From NCBI GenBank assembly GCA_963576735.1, contig OY755175.1, forward strand, positions 10,184,401 to 10,248,400: a stretch of 64,000 bases of DNA, in the 5' to 3' direction. This document shows, piece after piece, positions 11,730 through 23,975 of this stretch. The DNA comes from Bedellia somnulentella (lineage: Eukaryota; Arthropoda; Insecta; Lepidoptera; Bedelliidae). A program made the position numbers and the translations under genes. The first letter of the stretch is position 1. Every line of letters begins with the position of its first letter. The notes under the pieces are model-generated. The model had not been told where the DNA came from, did no database searches, and saw only the letters and a list, made by a program, of their open reading frames with translations.

Positions 11730-12179
11730 CTTAACAGCATTAGTTGGGGTTAAATCGTGCTAGGCTGTAGGTATATATGGACATAAAAATTATAACCTCA
11801 CATTAAAGTGTCAATTCAATTTAAATCAAAAATACTTTCTTTAAATTATACTGTCAAAATAAATTTAATTTTTATTCTCTAAGTTAACAATTTAACAATC
11901 AAACCATAAATTTATACCTGGAAAGATTGGAAGATTTCCAGATCAAAGTGAATTCAATAATTAAGTCATAAAATGAGTGAGTAAAGTTATTAAATATACA
12001 GTTTTTATTTGCAGTACAATTTGATAGTCTGTCTATCCGTTAAATCGTACAACAAAAGTCCAGTCTTTCCTGCCCCAATTCTGCTAATAAACTTGATGTT
12101 CACGTCACGTGGTACTTTGTCACTATGTATGCAGAGTACCCATTTATTTTATTGACAGTATTCGCGTTAAAAAGGGCAG
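11730..12179. other. AT-rich DNA, nothing recognised
   Basis: No coding or repeat signal is identified. A few bases near 12100 (CACGTCACGTGG...TTTGTCAC) faintly recall the N SINE but are not enough for a call. Confidence 0.4.
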
Positions 12180-12206
12180 GCTAATCGTCGCTTTTTTATT
12201 TTCTTT
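12180..12206 (+). repeat. Left target-site duplication, 27 bp
   Basis: Perfect 27-bp repeat (begins GCTAATCGTCGC, then a T-rich end), identical to 12269-12295 and flanking the 62-bp N tail insertion. Confidence 0.9.
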
Positions 12207-12268
12207 TTTCCTCTGCCAACCCCTTCGGGGATATTCGGCGTGAACGTTTATGTTTATTATTATTTTAT
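12207..12268 (+). mobile_element. N-type 3' end, 62-bp truncated insertion
   Basis: The insert reads CTCTGCCAACCCC, TTCGGGGATATTCGGCGTGA, then a T-rich (TTA)n-like tail. It matches the 3' end of the full N SINE at 55950-56309 (minus strand CCAGCCCCTTCGGGG, GGCGTGAATG). It could come from that SINE or from its partner LINE. The perfect 27-bp duplication on both sides shows that it inserted as this tiny fragment. Confidence 0.85.
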
Positions 12269-12295
12269 GCTAATCGTCGCTTTTTTATTTTCTTT
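12269..12295 (+). repeat. Right target-site duplication, 27 bp
   Basis: Second copy of the duplication at 12180-12206, without mismatches. Confidence 0.9.
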
Positions 12296-12494
12296 AAATA
12301 GTTAATAATTAAACGAGTCGCCAAATTATAAAAACGATTACCTTGTTTGTCAAACAATTTTTTTTTACATGACCCAAAGATCCCAGCAACAATTTGTTCT
12401 ACGCTGCTTTAATAATGTCATATATAATTAGTCAACGCGTTTTTCAAGTATTCAATGTTAACACATCCATTTATAAACAATATTCATATACTAT

Positions 12495-12609
12495 CATACA
12501 TATACTCACTGCCATATATTCCAAAAAAGGGTAGCCAGAGCTTCGGAGCTAGTGCCAGCTTAGAATGTCACCACCCCTAACTATCTACGAGTGCCAGCAC
12601 AACACGGCT
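12495..12609 (-). mobile_element. S element relic with internal inversion (S5)
   Basis: The left part (12495-12550) is an S tail on the minus strand (CATACATATACTCACTGCC, AAAGGGTAGCCAGAGCTTC). It is followed by a piece of S head in plus orientation (AGTGCCAGCTTAGAATGTCA, 12551-12570 and on) and then by a minus-strand head end (GTGCCAGCACAACACGGC). The middle of the element is missing and a head piece is flipped. Confidence 0.65.
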
Positions 12610-15192
12610 ATATATAGTAACTAGTACAAAATTATTACGAATAGATGTCCATAAAATACTTCAGTTAGCAGAATCGCCCAGCCGTAGCCGAGCATTCTGC
12701 ATAATATGCAAATGTATTTAAATGCTGAGCCCTCTTCATTACGCCGGTATCGATCTTAGATTCACAATTTGTAATACGATACCTGCGCTTGAGAATTACA
12801 TAGACGATCATTTACGCGTTGCTATCCGTATTTTCGACAGTTTGCTGCACAGATCAGGAACAAATATGTTATATTATTCGCTTGAACCCGTGTGAGAAAG
12901 AAGGGAATCATATTTAAGAAAATATCCATTCACAAGTTAAGGCAAATCAACTGTCAGAAATCGAATTACAATTATTATATCGATTTTAAAACCATTACGT
13001 AACAGTTAATACGTATATAATCATAGAATAATTCTGTAATTATAAAGCATAGAAACAAAATAATAATTTAAAAATACAACGAAATAATTACAGAGTTGGT
13101 TCATATAAAAATTATGTACTTACTTTTCGATTGTGTTTGAATGTGTTGTGGACCAAGCCGTCCCCCTGAATTATAGATTCTTCTGATGTCAAGCTATATT
13201 CTTAAAGAAAGTTGTTAGTATAACTTTGTAGACCTACAAGTAGCTATTCAGTACAATCATTCATTTATTTTAAGTAAGCTTCACATATTCACACCTCAAA
13301 CTTGTAACCAAGACACGCGTCGCTTTCTCATCATGACAATAGTAGTTAGTATGCAAACAAGTTGGCGCCAATCTGATACTCTTCAATATTAATTGCACAA
13401 ACTTGGTGTCAGGTCTGGATGTAGCCTGAATTAGTATGACGATGGCTGAGCTGATGGCTGGCTAAATTAACTGCTATGCATTGAGGTATTGCTTGCGGGT
13501 GGGCCTCGTATATCACGCTTTGTTATCTTACATTCTTTATTACTGAATGAATGCTGTTGTATTGTATTCATTGGTATAATTATTGCGATAACTATTTAGG
13601 GTTATATTTATTTGGGATTCATGCTTCCGGCAAAAGTACGCTGATCCCTAGTGATTGTAATACTGAACTTAAAAATCAACTTGACTTTGTGAATATATTA
13701 TACTAAGAAGGTGTTGATTTAAGCGGATTTAAAATTATGCCTTCCGTTCAATATTACAAGAACTGCTGCTTTACTTAATTACGCACGTAAGTTATTAGTA
13801 AATTTATAAACAGTATTTCTTTCCCGTCACGATACAATAATAATCGATTAGTTACTGTCTAATCCGAAACCTACAACGAAGTCATAAAAAACTCAAAAAA
13901 CTCCTCCACCTGTCCAACCTTTATATTCTCTTTTTATTCAAATTTAGTTAGCTGCCGAATCAAAAACGAACACAAAATTGTATGTGTCTTATTAAAATAA
14001 ATTTATAGTTGGGATATTTGGAGCCCACTAGAAGGACAACAAATTCGCATAACCGCTGCGATGCGAAATTTTAATGAGACGCTTGATTTGATTTTTCGCT
14101 GCGATAATCCACAAAATGTAACAAACATTAAATATAATCTCAGGTGTCCCATTTATTTCGCCACTTTAAAATTATATTATTAAACATTTTAGCGCTATCA
14201 AGATAGCATCCCTTGCAACGCGCAATACTTTATAATAAATTTTATTGTGATATAAATATCTGGACTTAACCCGCTACGATAATATGTTATAAGTATAAGC
14301 GGGCAAAGTGCAAGGTGCGCGGGCGCACGTGCCCGTCGCCTACGGGGCGCTGCGGTATTATCTATTCCGATTTCGAATACATGTCATACATCTTAACGTT
14401 CTGACTGTTTATAGTGAAAAAATATGTAAACTGCACACTACGGTTAAGCTTGGAGCCGATTTGAATAACAATTAAAAAGGAAATGGATATTATTCAAAAT
14501 AATATCACCTCGGGGTTAACGATTACCGGTGCGCGCATGCGCCACAGATGGTAGGATAAACCGACGTTTGTTTCCGCAGTGATATCTGAATTAATGGCGA
14601 TACGAAAAGCTCGAAAGGTGCTCATTACCATGATTTATGCAAGATATATTTCTTTAGCCGTGCCTATTGTTCTGATTAACGTCTGGTAATTAAGGCAGCT
14701 TTGTGAATAGTTGCGAGCGTCGGATAGATAAGAGGAGCTATGATTATTAGCGATGCTGTTGGAGTGGCCGGCGGGCGCGTGTCGGCCGTCGCCTCTCGAG
14801 ACTCACTGAGTACATTCCCGTGTTAGTTTTTACACCTATTATGTTATGTCGGAGAGTAAAGTTCGCTACGTGAGATATAAACGCGGCCGCGGCTCTCGCC
14901 CGCCCCTACTTTATAGGTATTAACGACTTGTCTTAGAGTTTTCTTATAAATAAATTTGAAGGGATACAAGGCTCGCTTTTGTCGGATTACTACAACGGAT
15001 TTTGTTTCACTTAGCCGCCTCTATCTTGTTGTTTTTGTTTTCTTTATGAGATAAATGTGCGAACTTAAAACTATAAGTCGTATTATTTTTGAGCAAGCAG
15101 TTTTTCAAGATTAGGAGGAAACTTATACTACTTTATACACCTATAATTCTCTGTATAGTCTCTATAGGCTTACAATAAAACAAACCTGTTTT
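12610..15192. other. Unique DNA; GC-richer island about 14280-15060
   Basis: No gene is recognised. 12610-14270 is AT-rich. About 14280-15060 is an insertion-free, GC-richer stretch with CpG-containing words (GCGCGGGCGCACGTGCCCG near 14317, CGCGGCCGCGGCTCTCGCCC near 14881). It is a candidate conserved regulatory island. Confidence 0.45.
14533..14542. promoter_or_regulatory. Possible NRF1/Ewg-type palindrome
   Basis: GCGCATGCGC, a perfect 10-bp palindrome, matches the core recognised by NRF1-family factors (Erect wing in insects). One site in 64 kb can arise by chance, and binding is not shown. It lies in the GC-richer island at 14.3-15.1 kb. Confidence 0.25.
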
Positions 15193-15381
15193 TCCCGTGG
15201 GTGTTTCATCTGGCAAATAAGAGTATTGAGGCTCTTGAACGATTTTTTGGCGTTGTGGTGGACCCATCACCAACCATCCTATATCTTGTGTTCTTTTGCC
15301 CACTCGACATTAGAAAGTGTCTGATGAATTTCAAGCTGAAGGTCGTTTTACCGTTTTTACGGATTTGTAGCCGTGAGTATA
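15193..15381 (+). mobile_element. S element relic, copy S6
   Basis: Plus strand. CCCGTGGGTGTTTCATCTGG, then GTGGACCCATCACCAACCAT, TTTTGCCCACTCGACATTAG and the end TTTGTAGCCGTGAGTATA. The head and the TATG tail are missing. A 92-codon frame running through it (15201-15479) is a product of the repeat. Confidence 0.7.
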
Positions 15382-18114
15382 ATTTTATTTTTGATCCCTA
15401 TATTTCAAGAAAAAAAAGAAAAGTATTTTATAAGATAGATAATCTAGCTGTTTATAAAATAACAGTAACATTCAAATGACAAAAGTAATAGCGGCTTTCA
15501 AAGGTAACGTGACGTTGGGCTATAACGCGTAGGGTCAACTCAAAGTAAGCCGTAAAAACAGCTCATATGGAAGTTAAGAGCTTCAGCTGTAAAATATCTG
15601 AGCAGTAAAGTAAATGCAGCGTCGTTGTGACTCGCGACGTGTCGCGGCCTCCTTCGCATTACCTCCATTTTAACATAACTATAAAAAACTCATTTATTGA
15701 ATGTTTCCAGTAGGTGGAAAGCCGCTTATATGATATACACTTTGACCAAGCGACTTTCTTGTTTAACTTTGAGGCTACTTAGATAGTGGGACTTTTGTCA
15801 AAATTATCTTCTATTAGTCTAGACCAAATTTTTAATATCTACTTGAATAAGTCAGCTTTTACGTTTATACGACTTCAAAATTAAACGAAGACTAAATTAT
15901 ACTCGTAAACAATAGACAAGCTGCGGCTCGAGGTATCATAACAGAAGTCAATTTATGAGTGCACTCTCGGGGTTTCAAATATCACTAATGGAAGTAGAGT
16001 GAGCCATTTTACGTGTTCCCCTACAAACTGCATTATAATGTCGCCTCCAAAAATAACCGCACATAAATATAAAACAATGTGAAACCACTTAAAGCGAATA
16101 AAATACATCTTCAACTCGGTAAAATGAATTTATTAATAACCGAGACAATGAACGTCTGAAACAAACGTTTAGCTTCGTTTTTTTATATTTTTAATTGTGC
16201 TCCGGTCGACAGCCAAGACGCATTAGATGAACGAAAATAAACTTTGGATCATATTCGACACATGCCGCTCTCCTGCGCAAGTCTTGTACACGGCAACACG
16301 CGCCATTCGCATTTTTGCATCTTTCCATCTGAAAAAATAAAACATCTTATCGTATTAAATTTCCAGTCATTATTTTCCTGATCTCTCGCAATAAAACTGT
16401 CACTTAATTAAAAATGGTACGCTCCTTTCGCACCACAACCGGCGCATACCATTTTACAATATTGAATTGTAATTTCTCGATGTGTGGTGTATAGAATGGA
16501 GTCTTAGATTAATATCTTTGGCGTAATTAAAAATCTTGTCGTGACATTCAGAGTGGTCGTCCCGCCTCCGCAACTGCAATACCTTCAATATTATTGGCGA
16601 TGGAATCGCTATAACATGGTGCAATTAAAATACCACTTTATTGAAAAGTACAGGTAGCTCAAAGTGCCCGATACAACTATGGTGCATCCGACGTGCTTCC
16701 TCTGGACGTCGTTCATTTTATTTATTCACGTTAATTATGTATCTTGTCTTAATTTACGATTGTATCAAACGATAACTTGAAACTGAATTTATTACATTTT
16801 TTTCAAGCTGATTGTCATCGCATAGTCATTATAATCGTTTCATAAATATTGGGATAAATTATAATTAATGCTGTATATTACATTAATTGAGTACGATACA
16901 TGGTAAAGCAAATAAATAATAAAGCGCTCGTTAATGACGAGGGATATTTTGTTCAATAATCGTGTACGGAGAAACGGCGTCGATTCCATCAGATGGTTTG
17001 CCGATACACGTTAATGAAACTAATGGAGGTTTATTAAGGATACATCGACAGCTCCAGCTCCCGCTGCAAATATTGAATAGCAATCGCAGCAAGTCGACAC
17101 GATCCAGACGCAGAGACAACAAAGAGAGTCGCGTTTGCTAATTGCGATTTAGTTCGTGTCGTGCTCGCGGGCGGCGGCGGCGGCGGTCGTGGACGCGGCC
17201 AGATATCATGATAACACATTCATAAATAATTAGAGCGAAATTTTCTTGTTTGCAAGACGGTAGTCATGATATTTGTCCTCGCTTCTCGGAATGCGCTAAT
17301 CTAGATAGCTCGGGGACACGCTGCTGCCTGCCTCGCTTCATCTCTTCGGCGCCGTATTAACATGTTCAACCACCGTGTAAATGATTACTCTTAACATATT
17401 CAATAGTTTATTTTATTGCTTAATCTATGAGATTGATCGGAAACTATGAAGCAAAGAAATTAATAAATAAAGCTATTGTGTGGCCGATGTTACGGTCGGG
17501 TAGCCGCGGTCGCTTCAACCAAATTTTACTTCCGCTCAATCGATGAATAATCGAGACCTGTCATCGCGATTACCGTTACACAAAAACACACGAATTGTAA
17601 CAATTTATATCATAATATTTTCTTTGTGAAGATTGTGATGCCGTAACATTACATTAAATACTTACTAAAGATTGTAACACGACTTTGAGGTAACATAATA
17701 ATCAGATATAGTTTTTTTACCAAGTCGAATTGAAACTGCAGTCACAATAGTAGGAGTTAAATAAGATGTTTTGGAGATTGATGAATTCGATTGTAAAAAA
17801 ATGTTGGCAACTGTTACTTCTCATCCTGCAAGTCACTCGGGATGGATTACAATTCCGATCAGAGTTAATACTTCGTTTCCATTATTAATTAGTTTGGGGT
17901 TTCAACAAATTAATTGATTAAGTATCCATTCCAGGATAAAAAAATGTATTAATGACAGTCAAAAGGCCGTGAGCATAATATTTATCACAATTTACAACCA
18001 ATACTTAAATATTCTTAAGACTAGCTTGATTATAGTAAATGGTAAAACTAACATTTATTAAGAAATCATTTTTATCATTATAACTATAAACCCTTATCTA
18101 CTATACTATGGACT
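15382..18114. other. Repeat-poor unique DNA with GC-richer islands
   Basis: No coding region is recognised. 15600-16720 and 16920-17600 are comparatively GC-rich, lack S and L insertions and contain a CGG run (17167-17186). Open frames over 17034-17219 are low-complexity (poly-Pro on the minus strand). Possible regulatory DNA. Confidence 0.45.
17167..17186 (+). repeat. (CGG)n microsatellite
   Basis: About six CGG units inside an otherwise AT-rich neighbourhood. Similar runs occur at 42191, 47441 and 50479. Confidence 0.8.
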
Positions 18115-18695
18115 ATGTACTTGTACTACCAAATAAGCAGTTTACTGCGGATAAGTGTGAAAAGTGTGATAAAAACATCGAAAATATCCAAAAAGGCCCG
18201 AATAGCAGAGCATGATGCTGTTTTAGTTTCTAAGTTTATGTATGGCAGACAATTTTGGGGGCGACAGAAGCTTAAGAGCAGAGTGAAGGCAGGAAAGACG
18301 AAGTGTATAAAAAAATTATTGTGCGATAGCGCTAGATATATAGATTCGTGAAATATAATATTGTAAAAAAGAAAGAAAAAGTAATATTAAGTTTGGGCAC
18401 ATATAGAGGATATATGAAAGTAATTAGTAAAAGAGATTAATAGAGCCAATTCGGATGGTCTGTATAGGACGACTATGGCGGACCCATTTCGAACAAACAG
18501 TTAATGTGCACAAAAAAGCAGGCGAATGAATTTTTAAAGAAACGCATTAAAGAATAAAAGAGCTTGTATGAAAAGATTAATAACTGTAGATGAAGCTCGT
18601 AACGTAACGATCGTGTGCAAAGTTGCGATTGATAATTTCTGTTTACTGATAAGGGAACTAATGTGGTGAGTATGCGTACGTACACTCATAACCAT
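18115..18695 (+). mobile_element. L LINE, longest ORF2 relic (L4)
   Basis: The longest L fragment in the window. The open frame 18115-18351 contains KARIAEHDAVLVSKFMYG, QFWGRQKLKSRVKAGKTKC and a CDSARYIDS segment. This is the usual LINE post-RT order: alanine-rich K-A-R-x-A helix, a 'LMYGSETW'-like turn and a DRIRN-like motif. From about 18395 it continues with degraded equivalents of GHVERM, LVKEIYRAN and KNKRACMKRL, ending near GGGAACTAATGTGGTGAG, with stops and frameshifts. The tail is GTACGTAC-like. It is an old pseudogene copy. Confidence 0.75.
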
Positions 18696-20227
18696 CTTTC
18701 CTTAAAAACAGCTCAGATTTTTAAATGTATTGAGTTATTATTTTTATAATGTTTACTGTAAAAGAAAAAAAATTATGATCTAATTATAGGAACGAATGAT
18801 GATAAATTGGTTGTACAAGAGATGGTGATGGGTAAAGGCTCGGTCAAAGTTTCAAAAAGTTCTAAGTATTTAAATCGTTTTACTATAATAAAAAAGTCCG
18901 TCTAATAGATGTCTTAAATTAGAAATGAAGAGATTCAAAAGGACAGAAAAACTTCCGTCTACACGAATAAATGAGAAAAAACTTTATCTATTCTAGAACT
19001 CATCAAAATTTCGTCTATCTTTTCTGCTCGATTAATGTTTTATTTCGTTTGTCAACAAAAGAAACTTTGATAATAAAAACAAATAATCTGTACGGCATAA
19101 ATTAAAATTTCCGCTTGTCGATGGCAGTGGCTAATCAAGCATGAACTCGCCTAGGGGACCGCTGGGAAAACCCGGAGGAATCAATAACTAATATTAGTTA
19201 CGATAACTTTATTGCTTATTTGCATTCTACAAAATATCACATATTTTACCCTTTGCTTTTTATGTCATCATTCCTTTTGAATGTTACCAATAAACATTAA
19301 ATTAAGTCATTTAGTTTCACTACAAGAAAAACTGGTTATGGAAGGGATATTCATCTTTTGAACATTATATGGGTGTTTAGATTATCAGCTCAATTTTATA
19401 TATAACATCGATTTACTAGGCATACATACAAAAAACCCATTGTGCTTTAAAAAACGGCTAAATCCAGGTGAGGCTCAGTTCAGTCAGATCAAGACGATGC
19501 TAATATTGTGTGCATTTCCTTGCTTCTCTCTAGTTTGCTGACAAAGCTGACTTCTTAGTGGTCTTGGAATGACATACTAATTAGACGGATTCCATTGAAT
19601 CTTGAACTCTGCCTGACACCTTGCACAGCGTGCTCCTCATATAGCCTCTGCTGATCTGAGACAATTGGTACACTTCTTTGCAGATCAACATTATGTTTAG
19701 AAGTTGTTTAAGAATTGATGCTCGAATTTTATAATTGCTGCTGCCTACATACTGTACTCCAGATCAGCTTGCCTAAAAATACCTTTATTCATCACATCAT
19801 ATCACATCATGCTGCTCTCAATGACATATTCGTCTGGCTCTTGTCAGAGTTAACGTTAACGTGTTAGCCAGCTGTTCTGGAACCTCCTGATTTGCTGAGA
19901 GGCGACGGCAAGAGACATGTATCACATTTCTCTCGCCGTCTGTATTAGTACATATACCTGCCACCGCTCCGTGAGTACAGTGTCCAAGGGAAACGTGAGA
20001 ATGCTGAACACCAGTTGTCTATATCACTATTTTATTTATTTTTACGTTATATATTATTTATTATACACACAAAGTAATTTCAGACTATTTTGTTGACAAA
20101 CATCGCATGGGCATCATATGAAAAGACTATGTATTTTTGACGGTATGTATAAAAACAGCTGCACGATCTTTCAAAATTATAATTTTGGCCCGATAGTAGT
20201 TGCTATATAAAATAGACTAGAAACATT
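18696..20227. other. No gene recognised
   Basis: Mostly unique AT-rich DNA. About 19440-19990 is less AT-rich and non-repetitive, with no recognisable protein on either strand; an old transposon or non-coding conserved DNA is equally possible. A short tandem ATCACATCAT repeat lies near 19795. Confidence 0.4.
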
Positions 20228-20441
20228 CATACATACATATGCTAACGCCATTATTTCGGATTGGGGTGGGCAGTGACTATTGATCGCCATTTTGTACGAT
20301 CCTGGCAAACCTCTCTAGCTTCGTTTACATCCATCAATCTTTCCATACTTGGCCTTTTATTCTTCATACTTCGGACGCCTGCCTTTTAGAGCACATTTTC
20401 TGTTTGACCCAGGTGTGTCCTCCGTGGACGTCCGCTACTAG
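20228..20441 (-). mobile_element. L LINE, 5'-truncated copy (L5)
   Basis: Minus strand. The CATACATACATATGC tail is at the left, then CTAACGCC, GGGTGGGCAGTGACTATTGA, TTTTGTACGATCCTGGC and CTTCGTTTACATCCATCAAT, colinear with the better copy at 44600-44832. Weak flanking similarity (ACTAGAAAC / ACTAGATAAC) may be a decayed target duplication. Confidence 0.8.
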
Positions 20442-21228
20442 ATAACAATATATCTTTATTGGTTAAAAACTATCGTTTTAACGCCAGCATAGTTAATTAT
20501 AATATTACCGTTTAATCTCTCAACTACACACAAATCAATGCAGTTATTTGTTTAAATTTGTTAACCACCAATATCTGTCGTCATGAGGCGTCTAAATGCA
20601 CTTGGCTTATTAAAGGAATGTTCTGCTATCATTAAAATAAATAAGACGTGTATCTTAAACGATTTCAAGTGTTAGAGTGACCAGTGGTTATCAAAAATTA
20701 CGAGATAAGTGACAATGGCTGTCTGGTGACTTATGAAGTGATTAAAAAGAAAGTCACGTACAGACAGCAAAAGGAGTGTCTCTTCCACCTTGTATATTGC
20801 TTTTCTTGGCAAGATTTTAAGACTGTTTAAAGTTCAATTTTCTGTACTTAGATTATACTGATTTTAGATGTAGAAAAGCAGAAAGACGTATACCAGAATA
20901 GAGTAGAAAGTGAGTCTATCGTAGAACTTGTCACATTCTCTTAGTTTCTAGTTTATTGATGATCTTTCTTGAAAACCAAATGAAAGAGAGGAATGGTTTT
21001 AAAACGGGTCCTATTTAAGCAGAACAGAACAGAACATGTTTTTATATAAAACTTTGGGAAACATTATTTGCTTTTCTCATTCTTTCTCTGAATATTAGAG
21101 TATTATACAAGTTAGTTCTTCTTAACGTGAATAAAATCAGTTTGAAATTTGATAAAAATATCAATAACCTTATGTCTAACATGTTTATTGGTTAAGAGGA
21201 TTAGGTCAAATACTAAATTAGGTCAAAT

Positions 21229-21477
21229 GCTGTGTAGTGTCGGCTTAGAATAGCACTACCCAATTCTTCCGGTGGGTGTACATAAGGGCGACTAACGGTA
21301 TTGGGGCTTTTAAGGGATTTTTGTGCGATGCGGTTGGAGACCCATCACCAACAACCTTTATTTTTACCATCTTTTCCCCATTATCATTTCCAAAAGTGGC
21401 TGAGGAATTTCTAATTCCTTAGTTCTGGCTACCCCTTCTAGGGATTTACAGCCGTGAGTATATGTATGCATGTATGT
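21229..21477 (+). mobile_element. S element, full length, copy S7
   Basis: Complete plus-strand copy, from GCTGTGTAGTGTCGGCTTAG through GTGCGATGCGGTTGGAGACC and AAAGTGGCTGAGGAATTTCT to CAGCCGTGAGTATATGTATG. GTCAAAT occurs directly at both ends (21222-21228 and about 21476-21482), a possible short target duplication. Confidence 0.9.
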
Positions 21478-21483
21478 CAAATA

Positions 21484-22627
21484 CTATTACTATGGGATAT
21501 TTAATTTTATTAGAATTTTATTTCAAATTAGTCCATCTTAAAAAACTAATTGTGTTCGAAATAGAATGCAGTTTCCCTGCCGTGGCACACAGTACGGAGA
21601 TAAGAGCAATCTAGTAATAGTTGGCCTGACATCTTTATGATGTTTCAAAAAGCATTACTAACGACACCTTTTTAGTTACCTGATAATCGCCCACCGGACT
21701 ACAAAACGAGTCTCGCCATATATCTCTTGTGCTATGCATTTCTGTAATACTTTATGGTACTCAGAAAGCTCAACACGAGTATATCTATGATAAAAACAAT
21801 GACGTAAGGACATGGAGGTGCTACCGGCTGCAAGGGGTAGTTGTGACTCCCATTAAACTAGCAAAATTTCGTACAAATTTCGAACTGCAGGCACCTATAA
21901 CTAGGATCTTTAATGTACGTAACAAATTGCAAAAAGTCATGACATTTAATTGCAATCCTCATGTGTATTTAATTCTTAAATATGTCATTATTCTAAGTTA
22001 AAACACCATTGCATTGCATTGTTTATATTTAACATACCCTCTAACCTCCATTAATTGACCACATTTTCCCCACTCAACTCTCACAAAAGCGGCTAAGATA
22101 TGTCTGTTTCTGAAGCTCTTGAAATTGTGAGTATATGAATTTTTGTATATTGAAGAATGTATTTCGATGAAAGTAAATTATCATTTATGTTAGAATATAA
22201 AACCAGAAAAAAACTTTTTTATTTCGATGGGAAGAAAGTTTTGTATTCGCAATCTGCATCACTGCAACAAATAAGCAAAATAAAATATGCAAAAATCATA
22301 CAATAGTTATGAGTATGTACATGATCGTTCAATACACGCAATGTAGCCTGGTAATCGTTTTTAAGTTATTTAATATTGCAGTGTTATCTATTTTCAATAT
22401 TTCTATTAAACTGTGCATAGTACGGTGTATGGTGTAATTATGTTCGAAATTTAACGCTCCAAAACTTTGTATGTAAGTGTTTGGAAGTGAGAACACGAAT
22501 AATCCTGAGTCAGGCCTTCGCCAACGTGTCATTTCTTAAGTCATATGTGTTGTTAACATGAGGGAAAAATAATTAGGAATCTCACTTTTACAAGTTAACT
22601 AAATCATAAGACAGCTATTATACAAAT
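21484..22627. other. AT-rich DNA with one S relic
   Basis: No gene is recognised. An S-tail relic occupies about 22058-22138. Confidence 0.45.
22058..22138 (+). mobile_element. S element 3' relic, copy S8
   Basis: Plus strand. ACATTTTCCCCACTCAACTC, AAAAGCGGCTAAGATATGTC, then TTGTGAGTATATG: only the last third of S, badly diverged. Confidence 0.55.
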
Positions 22628-22782
22628 GGCGATAGGTCTACCCCTCTATCATTTGGAAACACTGTCCAAGCAAAACGCGGGCCCTATAAACAACAGGTGA
22701 CAAACAAATAACATGATGTTCGAAAGTGTTAGTACCCCTGCCACTCCTTTGAGGATTTCGGGCTTGACGTTGAGTTTAAGTT
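22628..22782 (+). mobile_element. N SINE body fragment
   Basis: Plus-strand match to the middle and 3' part of the full N SINE at 56 kb: GCGATAGGTCTACCCCTCTA, ACTGTCCAAGCAAAACGCGG, GTGTTAGTACCCCTGCCACT, then a degraded end (GATTTCGGGCTTGACG). The tRNA-like head is absent. Confidence 0.75.
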
Positions 22783-23958
22783 TAAAAAAATTGTACGTTA
22801 GCTGTCACACAAGTAAAAGCAAATAATATATTAGAGAAGTTATTACCTCTATTATTTAGCCAACCTCAGAGAACCGTAGCCTCTTTTAAAATGAGCTTTT
22901 AAAAGGAATTTTAAAGCTATCCTCCAAAGTGATAGATATTTAAAAATGTATAACAAAAATGAAATCAATATTGGAGATTCCGCGAGCGAGGAGCAGGCCC
23001 CGGCGTTATGAGAACATAAATCTCGGCCACCCTGCACCCTGCCACCCCTTGCACCGCAACATCAGATACACCAAGATACGACCTACATTGCCACATATGT
23101 GAACTGTTTGTATTCATTATCTATCACTGACGATATTCCATTAGTAAGAGCACCTTGCCGTATAATATACATTTTCGAGAAAGGAATAACATGCGGGTAT
23201 TGCTCAAATTTTTGTTAAGTAATAAGGATTTAGTAGAGAAGGAATAGGTTATCTTCATTTTAAATACAATAAAGGCTATCTGCCATTTGATATCCTACGA
23301 CCTGACTTGTTAAGTAATTAAATATCTTTTTAAGTTTTCATAACTATCGCGGTCCGATATCCAGTACCAAAAACCTGGTTTGAAAATTATTCAGAGGAAA
23401 AATGGTTATCTCATAAAAAAAAATATATTTACACACTAAACTTCAGAACTCCTTAATCAAATCTATATGACTTTGCCCAAAACTAATTCAGAATCATAAT
23501 GAAATGGAAATTTGACATAGCGAATCGGCGCCACATGTACTATGTTATAGATGGGTCAATCATCGTCTGTTGGAGTCCGTAATGGCGCGGCCGACAGATA
23601 TGAGCGGGCTCCTCGGTTATATTTTATCGGAAGTAACGGCTCTAATGTACGGCCAATTTCATAATGCTCCGCGGCCGGCCCCAAAGCACGCCACTTATCA
23701 ATTTGATATCATGATCGATAAAAATAATGTGCCATTGGCGAATGGAGGTTTTACTTGGAATTGGTCGCAGCACATTTTGGCAATAGATAGAGTTTGTGTC
23801 TTTTGATGTGCGTACTAGGAATGACATTAAATATTTTGATTTGGTTTCATTTATTATTAATTCAAAATCATCATACACTCATGCAATTAGTTCTCATTTA
23901 GACATCGAGAGACTATCCATTTTTATAGGCCGACGCACTATGTACGCTCCTGGAAAAC
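22783..23958. other. Unique DNA, GC-richer block about 23520-23790
   Basis: No gene is recognised. The block around 23575-23700 (GCGCGGCCGACAGATATGAG, CCGCGGCCGGCCCC) is open for 78 codons on each strand. It has no recognisable protein and no repeat identity, so conserved non-coding DNA or chance are both open. Confidence 0.4.
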
Positions 23959-23975
23959 TCATCTCACTTCATTTA
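23959..23975 (+). repeat. 17-bp direct repeat, left of T cluster
   Basis: TCATCTCACTTCATTTA, identical to 24819-24835. It brackets the whole B-C-D cluster as a target-site duplication would. Confidence 0.85.

Noticed and set aside
15201..15479. 92-codon plus-strand frame
   Set aside because: It runs through an S element relic; the same sequence family in other copies is not conserved as protein.
23570..23878. Protein-coding potential on both strands
   Set aside because: Overlapping frames of equal length on opposite strands, no recognised motif; more likely open by composition.
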